Shown: piece after piece, positions 48,461 through 57,233 of the stretch
Layout of the letters: each line of letters starts with the position of its first letter
Numbering within the stretch: position 1 is the first letter of the stretch
Assembly: GCA_900766135.1 (NCBI GenBank)
Contig: CAAFUF010000003.1
Coordinates: 62,001-126,000 of the forward strand
Direction: 5' to 3'
DNA from: Paenibacillaceae bacterium
Lineage (GTDB): Bacteria > Bacillota > Bacilli > Paenibacillales > Paenibacillaceae
DNA: 64,000 nt
The notes under the pieces: model-generated
What the model saw: the letters and a program-made list of their open reading frames with translations, nothing else
Told to the model about the DNA's origin: nothing
The model's database searches: none
Position numbers and translations under genes: made by a program

Positions 48461-49474
48461 ATGAAAAGAAAAATGAAGGTCTCTTTCGCTCTGTTGCTCC
48501 CGGTCCTCATGTTGGTATTCGCCTCATTACCTGCATTCGCCTCAGACGTTCCTGCGGACAAGTACGTTTATTCTTTGTCCGGAGAAATAGGGACGCAGTC
48601 GACCCGAATTGAACTTGAAGAGTTTGATGACAACCAAGATTTCAGAGATATTCTTACGGAGAAAAACTACAAAATCGTTCTCGTCAAGGATGGAGCTGAA
48701 ATCAAATTTACACCCAAGGAGAAAATGCCCGCTGTAGTAAGTTATTATACGGTGGATGGAGCTAATGGCGGCGCTCTGTTCTGGACGATTGACGGTTCAG
48801 AGGAAGCCGTGAATGAAATTGATGCCAATCAAACCGCAACTACCACACTACATAAAAATTATGGCGGCTTTACGGGTGGTCTCTATTTTGTGCTTGAATT
48901 CGGTAAGGGTGATCAAAACACGAAAATCATTTACATGGTTTCCGAGGGGGCGGCACCCGAAACGACGAAAACGGAACAACCAAGCTCCACTTCTTCTTCC
49001 GAAGCAACGAATAAGCCATCAGAGAAACCTGCCTCCAAACCTGTGCAAGCGTCGACAGTAACCGCAACGGCTTCCGTTTCCAAGGTTTTAGTTGACGGAA
49101 AACAGGTGCCGTTTGAAGCCTACAATATTAACAACAACACGTATTTTAAACTGCGTGATATTGCGAAGGCTGTGGACGGAACTGACAAGACTTTTGAAGT
49201 CGGCTGGAACAGCGAGCATAATGCCATTAACCTGATTTCTGGCGAAGCGTATACGGCTCAAGGCGGGGAGCTTGCGGTATCTGCCCATCCTCAAGCGAAG
49301 AAAGCGACCTTATCGACCTCGAAAGTTTACCTTGACGATGAGGAGGTCAAACTTACCGCATACACTATTGGAGGAAATAACTACTTTAAGCTTCGCGATA
49401 TTGCAGAAGCGCTTGGCATTTCCATCACTTTCGACTCCAAAACCAATACGATCGGCATCGTTACCAATGAATAA
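48461..49474 (+). CDS. Secreted protein with two copper-amine-oxidase-N-like stalk domains
   Basis: The 337-residue protein has a signal peptide (MKRKMKVSFALLLPVLMLVF, cut near AFAS). A globular domain comes next (about 30-165), then a Ser/Thr/Pro/Lys linker (EQPSSTSSSEATNKPSEKP). Two repeats follow, each with YFKLRDIA (NNNTYFKLRDIAKAV and GNNYFKLRDIAEAL). The repeats are typical of the stalk/CuAO-N domain common in Paenibacillus wall proteins, here without an oxidase. GGGAGG precedes the ATG. It probably acts at the cell surface; the ligand of the first domain is unknown. Confidence 0.8.
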   Translation: MKRKMKVSFALLLPVLMLVFASLPAFASDVPADKYVYSLSGEIGTQSTRIELEEFDDNQDFRDILTEKNYKIVLVKDGAEIKFTPKEKMPAVVSYYTVDGANGGALFWTIDGSEEAVNEIDANQTATTTLHKNYGGFTGGLYFVLEFGKGDQNTKIIYMVSEGAAPETTKTEQPSSTSSSEATNKPSEKPASKPVQASTVTATASVSKVLVDGKQVPFEAYNINNNTYFKLRDIAKAVDGTDKTFEVGWNSEHNAINLISGEAYTAQGGELAVSAHPQAKKATLSTSKVYLDDEEVKLTAYTIGGNNYFKLRDIAEALGISITFDSKTNTIGIVTNE

Positions 49475-49499
49475 TTAGGAAAGGTAGCGTCGATGGTCA

Positions 49500-49537
49500 A
49501 AAGAAGACCTGAATGGCTTCAGGTCTTCTTTTTGTTG
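49500..49537 (+). terminator. Terminator after the stalk protein gene
   Basis: AAGAAGACCTGAA (49501-49513) pairs with TTCAGGTCTTCTT (49518-49530) and T residues follow. Confidence 0.9.
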
Positions 49538-49572
49538 CCTGAAAATCGCGTTAGATCGCAAATTGTAAAATG

Positions 49573-50310
49573 CTAAATCGCCTCATCCGATAATCTGCGC
49601 AGACGGTAAGCATTGATGGCGAATCCTCTTAATTCGTCGAGAATGGTGTAATTCGCCCAAGCGCCTGCAACCGCCCCGATTCCGGGCAACATCTGAAGCA
49701 TTTTTCGAAAGTCGATGGCATCGCGATATTCGATTTGAAAGGCTTCCCAGTCCAGCGTTTTGGAATATTCGGTTTCATGGGCCCATTGTTCCTTGTCTAT
49801 GTGCCAATGCTTAATGGAATGGAGCAACTTCGCTCGGTTATGGGGTCCCGAAAACGTCATTTGAAACACCTTGAGAATGAATACGCGTTCGGAGAACACC
49901 TTCGTGTCATAACCGTAAACATGGGCCAATTCGAACAAGAATTTCATCTTGATCGCGATTAACGCGGGGAAGTCCACCGCATTTAACACAATGCCGCCAG
50001 CTCCGGTACCCGCGCCTTCGGCAACGGCGATTTTTTGGTACAGACCAAACAGCTCTTTCGCTTCTTTGTCCGCGGATTCCAGATCTAACGTGCGCTGCAC
50101 CGGACGGCTTGGGGTGTATTCCGCACCGAATAGTGCCGTACGGACGATGGAGCGTATGGTGGCCGTGATGATTTGATGCATTTTTGGCGGAATCAAGTGG
50201 TTAACTCGCTGGCTAATCGATTTCGATGTTTTTTCCAACCATCCTGGCGGTTTAAACATGCTGTGTTCCCATTCGGTAATTTCCTTGCGTACTTGTTGTT
50301 CGTAACTCAT
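49573..50310 (-). CDS. EcsC-family protein
   Basis: The 245-residue protein has the EcsC pattern: amphipathic helical N-terminus, VAEGAGTGAGGIVLNAVDFPAL (about 95-116), then a C-terminal MLPGIGAVAGAWANYTILDEL. EcsC belongs with the Ecs ABC exporter in Bacillus, but stand-alone EcsC-like proteins are common and their role is unclear. The ATG at 50310 follows GAGGGGAGTG. No EcsAB genes are adjacent. Confidence 0.85.
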   Translation of the reverse strand: MSYEQQVRKEITEWEHSMFKPPGWLEKTSKSISQRVNHLIPPKMHQIITATIRSIVRTALFGAEYTPSRPVQRTLDLESADKEAKELFGLYQKIAVAEGAGTGAGGIVLNAVDFPALIAIKMKFLFELAHVYGYDTKVFSERVFILKVFQMTFSGPHNRAKLLHSIKHWHIDKEQWAHETEYSKTLDWEAFQIEYRDAIDFRKMLQMLPGIGAVAGAWANYTILDELRGFAINAYRLRRLSDEAI

Positions 50311-50415
50311 AAGTTCACTCCCCTCGAGAAGCATCAGTTATGCCTATTGTAACGAAGATCACATTAAATCGGTATGGACCGGAGCCGGTCTTGGAGCCTC
50401 GACTAAAGTCCGGCC

Positions 50416-50456
50416 ATGTCTACATCATGCTAGTCGCTGACTTGAAAATCAAGGTT
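50416..50456 (+). promoter_or_regulatory. Copy 1 of a 41-bp repeated element upstream of the GH43 gene
   Basis: This element matches 35 of 41 positions, without gaps, with another at 52936-52976 in front of the binding-protein gene, in the same orientation. The conserved blocks are ATGTCTA-ATCATGCTA and TGACT-GAAAATCAAGGTT. The AraC gene lies between the two, so this is its probable operator. It ends 71 bases before the GH43 start. Confidence 0.7.
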
Positions 50457-50527
50457 CTCCTTCATGGGATGAACTATAATGAGGAGGTATTTGATGGCGA
50501 AATCCATGACAGACAGGAGTGCAGGAG

Positions 50528-52039
50528 ATGCTGTTTTCCAATCCCGTGATTCCGGGCTTTCATCCAGACCCTAGTTTATGTCGGGTGGGGGAGGACTATT
50601 ATTTGGTCACGAGCTCGTTTGAGTATTTTCCGGGCGTGCCTATATTTCATAGCAAGGACCTTGTTCATTGGCATCAAATCGGGCATTGTCTGACAACGGC
50701 CGAGCAGTTGCCGCTCGCGGGAGCGTGGAGCTCGGGAGGAATCTTTGCTCCGACGATCCGGTATCATCAAGGCTGGTTCTATATGGTGACGGCGAACGTG
50801 AGCGGAATCGGGAATTTTTACGTCAAAACGACCCGACCCGAAGGCCCGTGGTCCTCACCAATCAAGGTGGCGCAGGACGGAATTGATCCTTCCTTATTAT
50901 TCGATGATGACGGACGCGTGTATTTTCAATCCTCGCGAACCGGCGAGCAGGGTGCCGGCATTTATCAATGCGAAATCGATATCGAAACCGGCCGCAGGTT
51001 GACCGAAAGCCGTTTGATTTGGAAAGGTACGGGAGGAGCTCATCCGGAAGCGCCGCACCTTTACAAAATCAATGGTCAATATTACCTGATGATTGCCGAA
51101 GGAGGAACCGAATACGGACACATGGAAACGATCGCCAGAAGCGCGGATCCGTACGGCCCCTATGAATCCTGTCCGCATAATCCGATTCTTTCGAACCGGA
51201 GCTTAGAGAGCCCGATTCATGCTACCGGACATGCTGATCTTGTCCAGGCTCAGGATGGAAGTTGGTGGGCCGTATGCTTGGGAATCCGCCCTGTTTCCTA
51301 TCCTTATCGGCACCATTTGGGGAGAGAGGTCTATCTGGCGAAGGTAACCTGGACTGAAGAAGGTTGGCCGGTCATCGGGAATGACACGCATATCGAACCG
51401 CAGATGGAAGGGCCGCAGCTGCCTGACACCCCATGGCCTGAACAGCCGCTTAAAGATGATTTCAACGAAAGTCATCTGGGAAGTCAATGGAACTTCTTGC
51501 GGAATCCCGAACCGGGCAGCTGGTCGCTTTCGGAGCGTCCGGGTTATCTCGTTTTGCACGGCAATCGGTCGTCACTTGATGATATCGCCTCTCCGGCATT
51601 TGTAGGTCGACGGCAGTGTCATTTCACATGCGGGATGAAGGCGACGCTGGAATTTGAGCCGCTGCATGATGGGGAAGAGGCCGGCATTACCGTGTATATG
51701 AACGAGAGACATCATTACGACCTGGCCGTTAGGCGCGAGAAGGGCTTGAAGCTGATCGTGTTCCGTAAGACCGTGGGTTCGCTGAAGGTCGAAGACCGGC
51801 GGGATTGCCCGGAAGGGCCATTGGTCCTCCAGTTTAAAGCTTTTCCCGACAGATATGAAGCCTATTACCAAACGGATGAAAAGCAATGGGTTCCGTTCGG
51901 ATGGGGCGAAACCCATCTGCTGTCGACGGAGGTGGCGGGCGGTTTTACCGGCGTGTTTGCGGCGATGTATGCCACAAGCGAATCGGGGCAAGCGACTCCT
52001 GCGCATTTCGATTGGTTTGAGTACGAACCGGTGAATTAG
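50528..52039 (+). CDS. GH43 beta-xylosidase/alpha-L-arabinofuranosidase, cytoplasmic
   Basis: The 503-residue protein has a family 43 five-bladed propeller with the three expected acids: Asp14 in GFHPDPS, Asp120 in DGIDPSLLF and Glu174 in AHPEAPHLY. A C-terminal beta-sandwich (about 320-503) is of the type seen in XynB-like beta-xylosidases. No signal peptide, so it acts on imported xylo-oligosaccharides. I chose the ATG at 50528, 8 bases after AGGAGT; the GTG at 50519 has no site. It shares the 41-bp element with the binding-protein gene 2.5 kb away and converges with the AraC gene. Confidence 0.9.
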   Translation: MLFSNPVIPGFHPDPSLCRVGEDYYLVTSSFEYFPGVPIFHSKDLVHWHQIGHCLTTAEQLPLAGAWSSGGIFAPTIRYHQGWFYMVTANVSGIGNFYVKTTRPEGPWSSPIKVAQDGIDPSLLFDDDGRVYFQSSRTGEQGAGIYQCEIDIETGRRLTESRLIWKGTGGAHPEAPHLYKINGQYYLMIAEGGTEYGHMETIARSADPYGPYESCPHNPILSNRSLESPIHATGHADLVQAQDGSWWAVCLGIRPVSYPYRHHLGREVYLAKVTWTEEGWPVIGNDTHIEPQMEGPQLPDTPWPEQPLKDDFNESHLGSQWNFLRNPEPGSWSLSERPGYLVLHGNRSSLDDIASPAFVGRRQCHFTCGMKATLEFEPLHDGEEAGITVYMNERHHYDLAVRREKGLKLIVFRKTVGSLKVEDRRDCPEGPLVLQFKAFPDRYEAYYQTDEKQWVPFGWGETHLLSTEVAGGFTGVFAAMYATSESGQATPAHFDWFEYEPVN

Positions 52040-52055
52040 ATTCACCGGTTTTTTC
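52026..52055. terminator. Shared terminator of the convergent GH43 and AraC genes
   Basis: AACCGGTGAA (52026-52035) pairs with TTCACCGGTT (52041-52050), followed by TTTT on the plus strand. The stem contains both ends: GH43 stops at 52039 and AraC at 52042. Confidence 0.85.
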
Positions 52056-52902
52056 GGTATGCTTTGGGCGACTGTTTGTAGGTTTTTTTGAACTGGCGGG
52101 CTAGATAGTTACTGTCATTAAATCCGCAGGAATAGGAGATTTCCGTGATGGAGAGATGGGTTTGCTTGAGGAGCGTGCAGGCCTTCTCCAGCCGAAGCCG
52201 CTGGAGATAAGCGATCGGCGTCGTCTGGTAATAGGCTTTGAAAATCCGGTTTAAGTGCCTGACGGAAATATTCGATTGGGCGGCAATGTCCTCCAACGCG
52301 ATGGGTTCCAGATAATGATCCTCGATATAGGAGACGGCATTCGCCAGGTGCATTAGGCCGCTGTCCAAGTCTTTCTCCCCGCTGTCATAGTGCCGGGATA
52401 AATAAACGACGAGCTCCATAAAACGGGAAACGAGCAGGGTCTGATAACCGGGGAGCTTGGACTCGTATTCCCCGACCATAAACGAGATCAGAGATGCCAC
52501 ATACTCTAAGCTGGAGATCGACAAGTTCAATTTGCTCTTGTAGACGTTGATATTGCGATAAAACGGCTCAAGAATGAAGAGCGCTTGAAACCCGTTAAGC
52601 GTCCGCAAGTCGTGTCCGGCAGAATCCAACATTTCCGGCCGATACATGATATTGCAGATTTTAAAGTCCTGCGGGTCTTTGTAAGCATGTGAGGTACTGC
52701 CGTTAATCACAAATACGTTTCCCTTCTTGATGAAGGATTCTTCATTGTTCACGATATGCGTGGCATGTCCATTCAGCACGATGACCAATTCGGAGAAGTC
52801 CGCATGGCTGTGATCAAACGTGTCCTCCTCATGCCCCCCGTATTGTATGAAAAAAGGAAATTGCTCGTCCCGTGTAAACCAATTTAAATAGACATTCGTC
52901 AA
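52042..52902 (-). CDS. AraC-family transcriptional regulator
   Basis: The 286-residue protein has an N-terminal cupin-like sensor (HSHADFSELVIVLNGHATH near 30-48). Two C-terminal helix-turn-helices follow (LEDIAAQSNISVRHLNRIFK and SITEISYSCGFNDSNYLARQ). It is divergent from the binding-protein gene and convergent with GH43. The repeated 41-bp element in front of those two genes is the likely DNA target, and a xylo-oligosaccharide the likely inducer (inference). Confidence 0.9.
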   Translation of the reverse strand: MTNVYLNWFTRDEQFPFFIQYGGHEEDTFDHSHADFSELVIVLNGHATHIVNNEESFIKKGNVFVINGSTSHAYKDPQDFKICNIMYRPEMLDSAGHDLRTLNGFQALFILEPFYRNINVYKSKLNLSISSLEYVASLISFMVGEYESKLPGYQTLLVSRFMELVVYLSRHYDSGEKDLDSGLMHLANAVSYIEDHYLEPIALEDIAAQSNISVRHLNRIFKAYYQTTPIAYLQRLRLEKACTLLKQTHLSITEISYSCGFNDSNYLARQFKKTYKQSPKAYRKNR

Positions 52903-52935
52903 GCTGCCTCACCCTTTACAATTGCTTCCAAGCCA

Positions 52936-52976
52936 ATGTCTATATCATGCTATTGAATGACTCGAAAATCAAGGTT
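52936..52976 (+). promoter_or_regulatory. Copy 2 of the 41-bp repeated element upstream of the binding-protein gene
   Basis: See the copy at 50416. This one lies in the AraC/binding-protein divergent region, 34 bases from the AraC start, so it could also serve autoregulation. Confidence 0.7.
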
Positions 52977-53013
52977 TTTCCACAGCCGGCACGATAGACT
53001 GGGGAATGTAAAT

Positions 53014-53028
53014 AAGTAAGCGCATTCA
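53014..53028 (+). promoter_or_regulatory. Candidate cre site (CcpA) upstream of the binding-protein gene
   Basis: AAGTAAGCGCATTCA fits the CcpA consensus WTGNAANCGNWNNCW at all but one position. It lies 40 bases before the start codon, fitting carbon catabolite repression of a sugar importer. Confidence 0.5.
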
Positions 53029-53067
53029 CTCTGGCTTAACTATACAAGAAATCGGGGGAAGGAAAGG

Positions 53068-54780
53068 ATGGTTTCGATGAGACGAAAAAGAAGAAACATG
53101 GCAGTTCTGTTATTAGCAATCTTACTGCTGATTACGGCTGGTTGCGGCGGTTCGGGAGGGAAGGAATCGGCGAATTCGGCTGAAGGGAACGGGGGAGATG
53201 ATTTAAGTCCAATCACGTTTTCGTTCTTTGGTGCCGATGCCAATCCGAGCTGGAATAACATGCAGGATGAGGTGGGGAAGGTTATTACGACGAAAACCGG
53301 CGTCACGCTCAACGCCGAATTTGACGTAGGCAGCGGCGGTGGCCAAGATAAAATTTCGCTGATGGCCGCAAGCGGTGATTACCCGGAACTTATTTTTGCG
53401 AAAGGTGAGCTTGGCAAGCTGGTGGATGCCGGAGCCATCCTTGATCTCACGGATCTCATCGAGGAGCATGCTCCGAATATCAAGAAGATCATGAGCGAGA
53501 ACATGAATCGCATGAAATACAGCTTAGAGGATCCGTCGATTTATTCGATCCCGACCAACATCGGGGTGGACCAACAATATTTTGATGCGACAAATGGATT
53601 TCAAGTCCAGCATCGCGTCTTGAAGGAACTCGGGTACCCGGAAATCAGAACGATTTCTGATTTTGAGAATGTCCTCAGGGAGTATGCCGCGAAACATCCG
53701 ACGACCGACGGTCAACCCACGATTCCGCTCACCTTGAACGCCGATGGCTGGAAAATGCTGATTACGGTCACCAACCAGGCCAATAATACCACGGGCGGGA
53801 TGAATGACGGCGAATATCACGTCGATCCCGAAACGTATGAAGCGAAGCTTCACTATAAAAGACCGATCGAAAGGGAATATTTCCGCTGGTTGAATAAGTT
53901 GTACAGTGAGGGATTGCTCGATAAGGATTCTTTTGTCCAAAAAGAAGATCAATATAAGGCGAAAATCGCCAGCGGCCGCGTACTCGGTCTGACTTCGGTG
54001 GACTGGGAATACGGGGAAGCCGAAAATGCGTTGAAAGCCGCAGGTAAATTCGAATACACCTATGCTCATTTTCCGGTTACGTTGAGCGAGGAGTACAAGG
54101 ATCATGCCATGCAGTCTTTTGGAGTTGACGGTTATGGCATCAGTATTACGACCGCTTGCAAGGACCCGGTCCGGGCGATCAAGTTCCTCGACTGGCTGGC
54201 TTCGGATGAAGGCCAGGTCCTGCGGAACTGGGGGATTGAAGGAAAGCATTATCAAGTGGAAAACGGCACCCGCGTCATCCCTGCCGACGTTCTCGATAAG
54301 AAAGTGAATGACGCCAGCACTTTTTCGAAAGAAACGGGGATCAATTTATATACGACCTTTGCCCCGCGGTACGGTGACGGCGTTAAGGACTCCACCGGCA
54401 ATTACTATACCACCAACTTTCCGGAGCAGATCATCGCCAGCTATTCGGATACTGAGAAAGAAACCTTAGCCGCTTATCATGCCAAGACCTGGAAGGATCT
54501 GTTCCCAAGCGAAGAGGAACTCCCTGTCAAAGAGTGGGGCGCTTTGTACAATATGCAGGTTCCGACGGACGGAGATTACCAGGTGATTTTTCAAAAAACG
54601 CAGGATATCATCCAGAAACGGATTCCGGAAGCGATTTTAAGCAAACCGGATCAGTTTGACTCCGTCTACGATGACTTCCTTGCCGAGTTGGACCGCGCCG
54701 GAGCCGAGAAAATGGAGAAGGAGTATACCGCGCTGGTTAAAGCGAGAGTCGCGCTTTTTACCGGAAAGGAAGTTAAGTAA
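53068..54780 (+). CDS. Extracellular sugar-binding lipoprotein (LplA/YtcQ type), orphan
   Basis: The 570-residue lipoprotein (MRRKRRNMAVLLLAILLLIT, lipobox TAG-C) has a family 1-type solute-binding fold of the long LplA class (FSFFGADANPSWNNMQDEVG; GYGISITTACKDPVRAIKF). It would deliver oligosaccharides to CUT1 permeases, but none follows; a terminator stands 9 bases after the stop. The AraC operator and the GH43 gene nearby suggest xylan fragments as ligand. ATG 53077 is a slightly better-spaced alternative start (AAAGG 9 bases before). Confidence 0.88.
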   Translation: MVSMRRKRRNMAVLLLAILLLITAGCGGSGGKESANSAEGNGGDDLSPITFSFFGADANPSWNNMQDEVGKVITTKTGVTLNAEFDVGSGGGQDKISLMAASGDYPELIFAKGELGKLVDAGAILDLTDLIEEHAPNIKKIMSENMNRMKYSLEDPSIYSIPTNIGVDQQYFDATNGFQVQHRVLKELGYPEIRTISDFENVLREYAAKHPTTDGQPTIPLTLNADGWKMLITVTNQANNTTGGMNDGEYHVDPETYEAKLHYKRPIEREYFRWLNKLYSEGLLDKDSFVQKEDQYKAKIASGRVLGLTSVDWEYGEAENALKAAGKFEYTYAHFPVTLSEEYKDHAMQSFGVDGYGISITTACKDPVRAIKFLDWLASDEGQVLRNWGIEGKHYQVENGTRVIPADVLDKKVNDASTFSKETGINLYTTFAPRYGDGVKDSTGNYYTTNFPEQIIASYSDTEKETLAAYHAKTWKDLFPSEEELPVKEWGALYNMQVPTDGDYQVIFQKTQDIIQKRIPEAILSKPDQFDSVYDDFLAELDRAGAEKMEKEYTALVKARVALFTGKEVK

Positions 54781-54788
54781 CCACTTGT

Positions 54789-54826
54789 GGGGATATCGGG
54801 TCGTAATTCGACTCGATATCCCTTTT
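54789..54826 (+). terminator. Terminator after the orphan binding-protein gene
   Basis: GGGATATCG-G-GTCG pairs with CGAC-T-CGATATCCC around TAATT, then TTTTG. Confidence 0.85.
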
Positions 54827-55104
54827 GACTAGCGAACACGACCGTTAAGCCCTCGGCCTTATTTGAATAAAAATCGCGAAGAGTCCCTCACTTAAAGACC
54901 AGTAACGTATTTGAGTTCCGTTACAGCGGGAAATATCCGGGAAATATGCTCGTAACGTCTCCTCGTTCCGTTAGCGCCAAACAAAAATGAAATACATGAA
55001 ACAGAATAAGCCGCGCTTAGCGCGGCTTTCATTTTTTTTAGGCAGGAATAGGTCGGATCATGTGGAAATGGATTAGGTAGGTTCGAAAAAGCGAGGAGAT
55101 AGGG
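54827..55104. repeat. Intergenic stretch with two related dyad repeats and an orphan terminator
   Basis: Two similar units occur at 54902-54928 and 54952-54975. Each starts GTAACGT, continues with a variable part, and ends GTTCCGTTA-(CA)-GCG; each also folds on GTAACG/CGTTAC. A strong terminator, AAGCCGCGC/GCGCGGCTT plus eight T, lies at 55009-55040 although no gene ends there. I see no ORF. Either a small RNA or a dispersed intergenic repeat family is possible. Confidence 0.5.
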
Positions 55105-56241
55105 ATGCCCAAAAAGCCGTTAATCTATATGCTCGTCATCGGAATTATGGTGGTGGTTATTATCAGCCTAGTATTCAAACCTTTATTGACAAACCAGGAG
55201 AACAAGTCGGAAACTCAATCCACCGTTGCAACTTCCAATGAGGCCGCCACCGACACGAACGAGGATCCAACCGGGAACGAAATGAAAAGTCTTGTCGAGT
55301 TGGTGGCGGAGTACAGCGATCTGCAGCTTGTGGACGCGCATAATCACGATGCCAGTCGGTTTCAATATTACCATGAACTCTCGAACTGGGAGGAGAACAG
55401 CGTCGATCGGGTCGTCCTGTTTGGAGACGTTTCCGAACCCTCGGCGGTTCAGACGGACAACATTGCTTGGGGAGCTTACGAGGAATCGCCTGAGCGGATC
55501 ATCCCGTTTTTCTCCGGAGTAAATCTCTTGGATGAAGCTGGGCTGCAGACCGTGAAAGAGAATTTGGAGAAAGGTTACTTCGGCATCGGCGAAATTGCCG
55601 CTGCCTCTACGTATTCTCCCGCTTTAGCCAACGTGGCTTGGAAAACCAAACATCCAATGGACGGAATTTTACCGGAGATTTACAAGCTTTGTGCGGAATA
55701 CAAGGCACCGGTGCTGCTCCATATCGATCCGACAAGCGGGGAGCCGGTCATCAAACTGGAGGAAGCATTGGAGGCTTATCCGGATACGATTTTCATTTTT
55801 GGTCATATCAACGCCTATAACACTCCTGAAAACGTTGAAAATTTGCTGAGGAGGCATCCCAACCTGTACGCTGACTTTTTTGCGGGGTTTACCGCGTTCA
55901 ATCCGGAGAGCGCCAACCAGTTGGACGATTTTGTCCCCATCATCAAGCAGTTTCCCGATCGTTTTGTGCTGAGCACGGATTCGGGTTACGATTTGCCCGG
56001 GGGCGAGTTGAAGGCGATCGAGGGGATGTACCGATTAATCGACGCTTTGGGCAATCGCGATATCGCTCAGCAGGTTGCCGGGGGAAATCTAGAACGATTG
56101 ATTCGCATGCAGCCAGCCACAAAAACTCAGCTTCTGGCACTTCGCAAAATAAACGATCGGCGTGGCATCAAGATGGATTTGTCCGGTCTGACGAAGGAGG
56201 AAGCCGGAAAGCTGCTGTTGGAACAGGAAACCGGGCATTGA
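55105..56241 (+). CDS. Membrane-anchored amidohydrolase-2 family protein
   Basis: The 378-residue protein has an N-terminal membrane anchor (about 6-26) and a polar linker (to about 60). An amidohydrolase TIM barrel follows, with DAHNHD (about 77-82, HxH metal site), LLHID (about 207-211), FGHIN and the late metal ligand in LSTDSGYD. It should be a metal-dependent hydrolase or decarboxylase-like enzyme facing outside. The last four bases overlap the extended frame of the methyltransferase, so the two may be co-transcribed. Substrate unknown. Confidence 0.8.
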   Translation: MPKKPLIYMLVIGIMVVVIISLVFKPLLTNQENKSETQSTVATSNEAATDTNEDPTGNEMKSLVELVAEYSDLQLVDAHNHDASRFQYYHELSNWEENSVDRVVLFGDVSEPSAVQTDNIAWGAYEESPERIIPFFSGVNLLDEAGLQTVKENLEKGYFGIGEIAAASTYSPALANVAWKTKHPMDGILPEIYKLCAEYKAPVLLHIDPTSGEPVIKLEEALEAYPDTIFIFGHINAYNTPENVENLLRRHPNLYADFFAGFTAFNPESANQLDDFVPIIKQFPDRFVLSTDSGYDLPGGELKAIEGMYRLIDALGNRDIAQQVAGGNLERLIRMQPATKTQLLALRKINDRRGIKMDLSGLTKEEAGKLLLEQETGH

Positions 56242-56258
56242 AGGAGGAAGAGACTGGA

Positions 56259-57045
56259 ATGGGGAAGGGTGGAGACATGGATCGGACAGATATCTATACA
56301 ACCAACAGCCTTTATTGGGATACAAAAGGAAATGACGTTTTGAGAGCGATCGTACTTCCTAAGTATGGTTCATTTGTTTCCGAGGAGAAATGGAAGCTCT
56401 TTGGGGATGTCATAGGAAAGAAGATGCTTGAGATCGGCTGCGGCAACGGTCAATCCTTGCAGTATCACAGGGACCGTGGTGCCTCTGAACTATGGGGGAT
56501 CGATATATCAGAGCAGCAAATCGATAAAGCGAAGCAACATTTGTCATCCTGCGGCCATTCTGCAAAATTGATCTGTTCTCCTATGGAAGAGGAGTGTGGT
56601 ATTCCAGAGAGTTACTTTGACTTTGTTTATTCCATATATGCCATTGGCTGGACCGCCGACCTTGAGGGCACTTTCCGCCGGATCGCTTCTTATTTGAAAA
56701 AAGACGGCACATTTATCTTCAGTTGGTCTCATCCGATACACAAATGTGTGGTTGCAGAGAATGATAAACTCGTCTTTAGTAAGTGTTACTTCGATGATTC
56801 CTGGTATACGGTACCTCAGGATCTTGCCGGAGAGGGGGCGCTCGCCTTATCGGACCGCAAATTATCAACTTATGTGAATGCTTTGGCAAAAGCGGGATGC
56901 TTTGGCAAAAGCGGGATTTGTCATCGAGCAAATGATTGAAGAAACGGATGATGAAATCATACAATCCTGGGACGAGAATAGCGATTTTGCTCAGAGAGCA
57001 AAGATGCTCCCGTTAACGATGGTAATTAAGGCAAGGAAAGTGTAG
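56259..57045 (+). pseudogene. SAM-dependent methyltransferase gene broken by a 19-bp tandem duplication
   Basis: The frame encodes a class I methyltransferase with motif I MLEIGCGNGQS and ELWGIDIS, matching the family until about residue 220. There a 19-base unit is duplicated in tandem (56880-56917), which shifts the frame and stops it at 56939. Removing one copy restores ...NALAKAGFVIEQMIEETDD..., continuing smoothly to a stop at 57045 (ending VIKARKV). The intact gene would encode about 255 residues. Loss looks recent because the rest is intact. Starts at 56259 (AAGGAGG upstream) or 56277 are both possible. Confidence 0.85.
56880..56917 (+). repeat. Perfect 19-bp tandem duplication
   Basis: GCTTTGGCAAAAGCGGGAT occurs at 56880-56898 and again at 56899-56917. 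Nineteen is not a multiple of three, so the duplication causes the frameshift described for the methyltransferase. Confidence 0.95.
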
Positions 57046-57233
57046 TTGTTTTGTACACTCTGAATCGAATTCAGTAGAAAAAGCAAATTTATTCCATTAA
57101 ATCGACACACATCAACAAAATTCAACATCATACTACAAAAACCGCGTGAGCTAACCGATATATATCACACCTGACTTCACTTTTATGGGAAGAAAGGCAT
57201 GTTTACATTCAAAAGCTCATGGAGGTCATCCTA

